A DNA stretch of 64,000 nt, taken from the NCBI RefSeq assembly GCF_023715465.1, contig NZ_JAMBOE010000002.1, positions 453,104 to 517,103 of the forward strand, written 5' to 3'. Below are positions 61,245 to 64,000 of the stretch, piece by piece; positions within the stretch are counted from its first letter, which is position 1; every line of letters starts with the position of its first letter. The stretch comes from Paenibacillus macerans (GTDB taxonomy: Bacteria > Bacillota > Bacilli > Paenibacillales > Paenibacillaceae). The translations under genes were made by a program, and so were the position numbers. The notes beneath the pieces are model-generated. The model did not search any database. It saw only the letters and a list, made by a program, of their open reading frames with translations, and had not been told where the DNA came from.

Positions 61245-62011
61245 TGCGTGATTCCTCCCGCCGTTTTCTCGTTGCGGCGCGTTTCGATCAGCGAATTCAG
61301 CTTGCTTAACCCTTCGCCAATCCCGCCGATTGCGTCAATGAGACCGTGTTTCACTGCATCGGTGCCGCCTACCGCCGTGCCGATGTCGCGGTTGAGCTCC
61401 CCGGTTTTAAACATCAGCTCTTTAAACTGCTCCTCCGGAATGCGCGAGTGCGCGGTGACAAACCGCACCACTCGTTCCTGCATTTTTTCGATATATTCGA
61501 AGGTTTGCGGGACGCCGATGACAAGGCCGGTCATCCGGATCGGGTGAATCGTCATCGTAGCGCTTTCGGCGATCAACGAGTAGTCGGAAGCCACGGCGAT
61601 CGGGACGCCGATGCTGTGCCCTCCCCCGATGACAACGGTAACGGTCGGCTTCGACAACGAGGCGATCATCTCGGCGATCGCCAGACCCGCCTCCACGTCG
61701 CCGCCCACCGTATTTAAAATTATGAGCAGACCTTCGATCCGCGGGTTTTGTTCGGCGGCTACGAGCTGCGGAATCAAGTGTTCGTATTTTGTCGTTTTAT
61801 TTTGCGGCGGCAGCACCAGATGGCCTTCGATTTGCCCGATGATCGTCAGGCAAAACACATTCGATTCGCCCGGAGTAGGCACGGCCGTTTGTCCCAATTG
61901 TTGAATAACGTCGGGCACGGTGGGTTCTTTTTTTTCGGAATCGGGTTGTTGATTTGGAGGCAATTCCGCGTTTTCGCGGAGATTGGGCGTTTTGCTGGAA
62001 TCCTTGTTCAT
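61241..62011 (-). CDS. tepA: TepA, ClpP-like germination protease
   Basis: A ~256-residue ClpP-fold serine protease, soluble, linked with protein translocation and degradation of small acid-soluble proteins. After a charged, proline-rich N-terminus, the catalytic fold shows [16 protein letters not shown], the nucleophile region [15 protein letters not shown], and the His in [14 protein letters not shown] 62011 (MNKDSSKTP) follows AAAGGAAGGCGAAAGTG. It stands between rnjB and the ylzJ-like gene as in Bacillus. Confidence 0.9.
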   Translation of the reverse strand: MNKDSSKTPNLRENAELPPNQQPDSEKKEPTVPDVIQQLGQTAVPTPGESNVFCLTIIGQIEGHLVLPPQNKTTKYEHLIPQLVAAEQNPRIEGLLIILNTVGGDVEAGLAIAEMIASLSKPTVTVVIGGGHSIGVPIAVASDYSLIAESATMTIHPIRMTGLVIGVPQTFEYIEKMQERVVRFVTAHSRIPEEQFKELMFKTGELNRDIGTAVGGTDAVKHGLIDAIGGIGEGLSKLNSLIETRRNEKTAGGITQ

Positions 62012-62082
62012 CACTTTCGCCTTCCTTTCGGTTATGAGCATACAACTAGTATGCCGACAACCTTGACCGGTCTATGCAAAAA

Positions 62083-62142
62083 CAAAAAAAGCCCCTTCTC
62101 CCGACAGAAACCGTCCAATTATTGCCGGCGGGAAAAGAGGCG
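62083..62142 (-). terminator. Terminator of the RNase J gene
   Basis: CGCCTCTTTTCCCG and CGGGAGAAGGGGCT pair on the minus strand with a long loop, then TTTTTTTGTTTTTG. It separates rnjB from tepA. Confidence 0.7.
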
Positions 62143-62161
62143 ACTGTGTGCAATTCGTTTT

Positions 62162-63841
62162 TTATACTTCCATAATAATCGGCAGGATCATCGGTCTGCG
62201 GCGAGTTTGCTCATACAGGAACCGGCCGAGCGCGTCTTTGACGTTCGTTTTGAGCGACGCCCACTCGTTTACGTTTTCGTTCATCAATTTCTCCAATGTG
62301 CTGGAGACGATGCGGTTCGCTTCATCCAGCAAACCTTCCGACTCGCGGACATACACGAACCCCCGGGAAATGATATCCGGACCGGAGACGATCGTTCCGT
62401 CCTGCTTGCTCAGCGTGACGACAACAACCAGGATCCCGTCTTGAGACAGCAGCTTGCGGTCACGCAATACGATGTTGCCAACGTCGCCGACACCGAGACC
62501 GTCAATCAGCACATTGCCTGCCGGCACTTTGCCGGCTTTGCGGGCAACGCCGTTCTGAATCTCGATCGTCTCTCCGATATCGACCAGGAAAATATTGTCG
62601 GGTTCCACGCCCACCGATTCGCCAAGGAGCGCATGCTTGCGCAACATCCGGTATTCTCCGTGAATCGGAATGAAATATTTCGGCCGCATCAGGTTCAGCA
62701 TCAGCTTCAGCTCTTCCTGGCTGCCGTGCCCGGACACGTGAACACCCGAATTGGAGCCGCTGTAAATCACTTCCGCACCGAGGCGGAACAGCTCGTCGAT
62801 CGTCCGTCCCACATATTTCTCGTTGCCCGGAACCGGCGTCGCCGCGATAATAACCGTGTCGCCCGGCAAAATATCGACCTTGCGGTGCGTCGAACGGGCC
62901 ATCCGCGTCAACGCCGACATCGGTTCGCCCTGACTGCCGGTGCATAAAATGACCACACGGTCCGCAGCCATCTTGTTGATTTCTTCCGGCTCGATCAAAA
63001 TACCGTCCGGCACGTTCAGATAACCTAATTCATCGGCAATCGTCACCACGTTCACCATGCTGCGGCCGATAATCGTAAGCTTGCGTCCAGTCTCGTAAGC
63101 CGCATCGATCACTTGCTGAATCCGGTGCACATTCGATGCAAACGTGGCTACCACGACGCGCTGCTGCGCTTTATGGAAAATATCGCTAAGCACGAGTCCT
63201 ACATTTCTTTCCGATGGCGTAAAGCCGGGTTTTTCCGCATTGGTGCTGTCGGATAAAAGAGCCAATACGCCTTTTTTACCGATTTCGCCCATCCGATGCA
63301 AATCTGCATATTGATCATTGACTGGGGTATGATCAAATTTGAAGTCTCCGGTATGAACGACATTTCCTTCCGGCGTTTCAATGCACACGCCCACCGAATC
63401 CGGAATACTGTGATTCGTTCTGAAGAACGTTGCTTTCAGCGTCGAGCCCAGCTCGATTTCCGAATCGGCGTTGATCAGCACCCGTTTCGTTTCGCCGAGC
63501 AAGCCCGCTTCCTTCAGCTTGTTCTCCACAAGTCCGAGCGTCAATTTTGTCCCGTAAACCGGAACGTTCAAGTTCTTAAGCACATAAGGCAATCCGCCGA
63601 TGTGATCCTCATGGCCATGCGTAAGCAGGATACCTCTTACCTTGTCACGGTTCTCCGTCAAGTAAGTGATATCGGGAATGACGATGTCGATGCCGAGCAT
63701 ATCCTCTTCCGGAAACTTAAGCCCGGAATCGATGACAACGATGTCATTGGCGTATTGAACGACATACATGTTTTTTCCGATTTCTGCAACGCCGCCCAAT
63801 GCAAAGATCGTCAATTTTTCATTATTCATTTTTTTAGACAA
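62162..63841 (-). CDS. rnjB: Ribonuclease J (RnjB position)
   Basis: A 559-residue metallo-beta-lactamase/beta-CASP ribonuclease. The zinc motif is LLTHGHEDHIGG; the beta-CASP block follows at residues ~200-430 (SDSTNAEKPGFT, CTGSQGEPMSAL), and IPIHGEYRMLRKH closes the site. It degrades RNA 5' to 3' and endonucleolytically with RNase J1. RnjB rather than RnjA is inferred from the tepA neighbour, as in Bacillus. TTG 63841 follows AGGAGGG at ten bases; an ATG four codons on is possible. Confidence 0.93.
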   Translation of the reverse strand: MSKKMNNEKLTIFALGGVAEIGKNMYVVQYANDIVVIDSGLKFPEEDMLGIDIVIPDITYLTENRDKVRGILLTHGHEDHIGGLPYVLKNLNVPVYGTKLTLGLVENKLKEAGLLGETKRVLINADSEIELGSTLKATFFRTNHSIPDSVGVCIETPEGNVVHTGDFKFDHTPVNDQYADLHRMGEIGKKGVLALLSDSTNAEKPGFTPSERNVGLVLSDIFHKAQQRVVVATFASNVHRIQQVIDAAYETGRKLTIIGRSMVNVVTIADELGYLNVPDGILIEPEEINKMAADRVVILCTGSQGEPMSALTRMARSTHRKVDILPGDTVIIAATPVPGNEKYVGRTIDELFRLGAEVIYSGSNSGVHVSGHGSQEELKLMLNLMRPKYFIPIHGEYRMLRKHALLGESVGVEPDNIFLVDIGETIEIQNGVARKAGKVPAGNVLIDGLGVGDVGNIVLRDRKLLSQDGILVVVVTLSKQDGTIVSGPDIISRGFVYVRESEGLLDEANRIVSSTLEKLMNENVNEWASLKTNVKDALGRFLYEQTRRRPMILPIIMEV

Positions 63842-64000
63842 GTGAATCTAACCCTCCTATAAGTTTGGACGTCGTATTTTTCATATGGAAATGGCTCCGG
63901 TCACTGCAGATCAACACATTTTTCGCAGGAATAAACGACCGCCTCGCGGACGGTCCAGCCGTTTCTCAATATTGCTAATTTTTAAAAAAATCACCGCACC
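63842..64000. other. Gap upstream of rnjB to the window end
   Basis: No gene is seen. A weak hairpin (GACCG/CGGTC near 63940-63955) could be the terminator of a minus-strand gene lying outside, expected to be dapA if synteny with Bacillus holds. Confidence 0.3.

Overview
The window looks like the chromosome of an endospore-forming, low-temperature-to-mesophilic Firmicute of the Paenibacillaceae, most likely Paenibacillus or a close relative. The reasons are the GC-rich coding sequence with frequent TTG and GTG starts behind strong GGAGG ribosome binding sites, sporulation and germination genes (spoVS, spoVAC, spoVAD, sleB, a SpoIIIE/FtsK translocase), a YpdA-type bacillithiol disulfide reductase, RNase Y and RNase J, and gene order matching the ymf-ymd-ymc region of Bacillus. 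No rRNA, tRNA or CRISPR array was found.

Layout. 1-5.7 kb: a truncated MFS transporter, an esterase, an IS1595-family element whose transposase carries an in-frame stop, repeat-rich DNA, and an rsgA GTPase gene. 5.4-5.7 kb: a compact unit encoding an unrecognised 28-residue peptide with its own promoter and terminator. 5.6-11.6 kb: a HAD phosphatase, a DUF3939-like protein, YpdA, a DUF441 membrane protein, an ABC exporter, a conserved unknown and a HesB-like protein. 11.7-15.9 kb: a heterodimeric multidrug ABC exporter (BmrC/BmrD type) behind a promoter, a 35-codon leader ORF and a strong terminator, the layout of ribosome-mediated attenuation. 16-20.4 kb: an SLH-PrcB protein, repeat DNA, a histidine-rich CobW metallochaperone, MoaB and a lipoprotein. 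20.4-24.7 kb: a ferredoxin oxidoreductase made of two fusion proteins with a YhfP-type reductase. 25-27.3 kb: a DHA2 drug exporter and divergent TetR regulator around a long operator palindrome. 27.4-30.7 kb: a niacin salvage operon (pncB, pncA, an NrtR-like Nudix protein, a thioesterase).

From 30.8 to 63.8 kb the minus strand carries a conserved block, read in transcription order as rnjB, tepA, ylzJ-like, spoIIIE/ftsK, sleB, ymfF, ymfH, ymfI, ymfJ, ymfK, rodZ, yajQ, rimO, pgsA, cinA, recA, recX, rny, ymdB, spoVS, dipeptidase, korA, korB, pduL, miaB and ricA. Inside this block, mostly on the opposite strand, lies a spoVA-2mob-like group (DUF1657, DUF421-DUF1657 fusion, spoVAC, spoVAD), which suggests insertion. 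The intergenic gaps hold several dispersed repeats, including two copies of a ~295-bp element 27 kb apart.

Most striking: the bmr-like leader/attenuator, the orphan 28-residue peptide gene, an apparent ATT start codon on ymdB, the DUF1657 tail on the DUF421 protein in the spoVA cluster, and the repeat families. All functional names come from reading motifs and gene order; no database search was possible.
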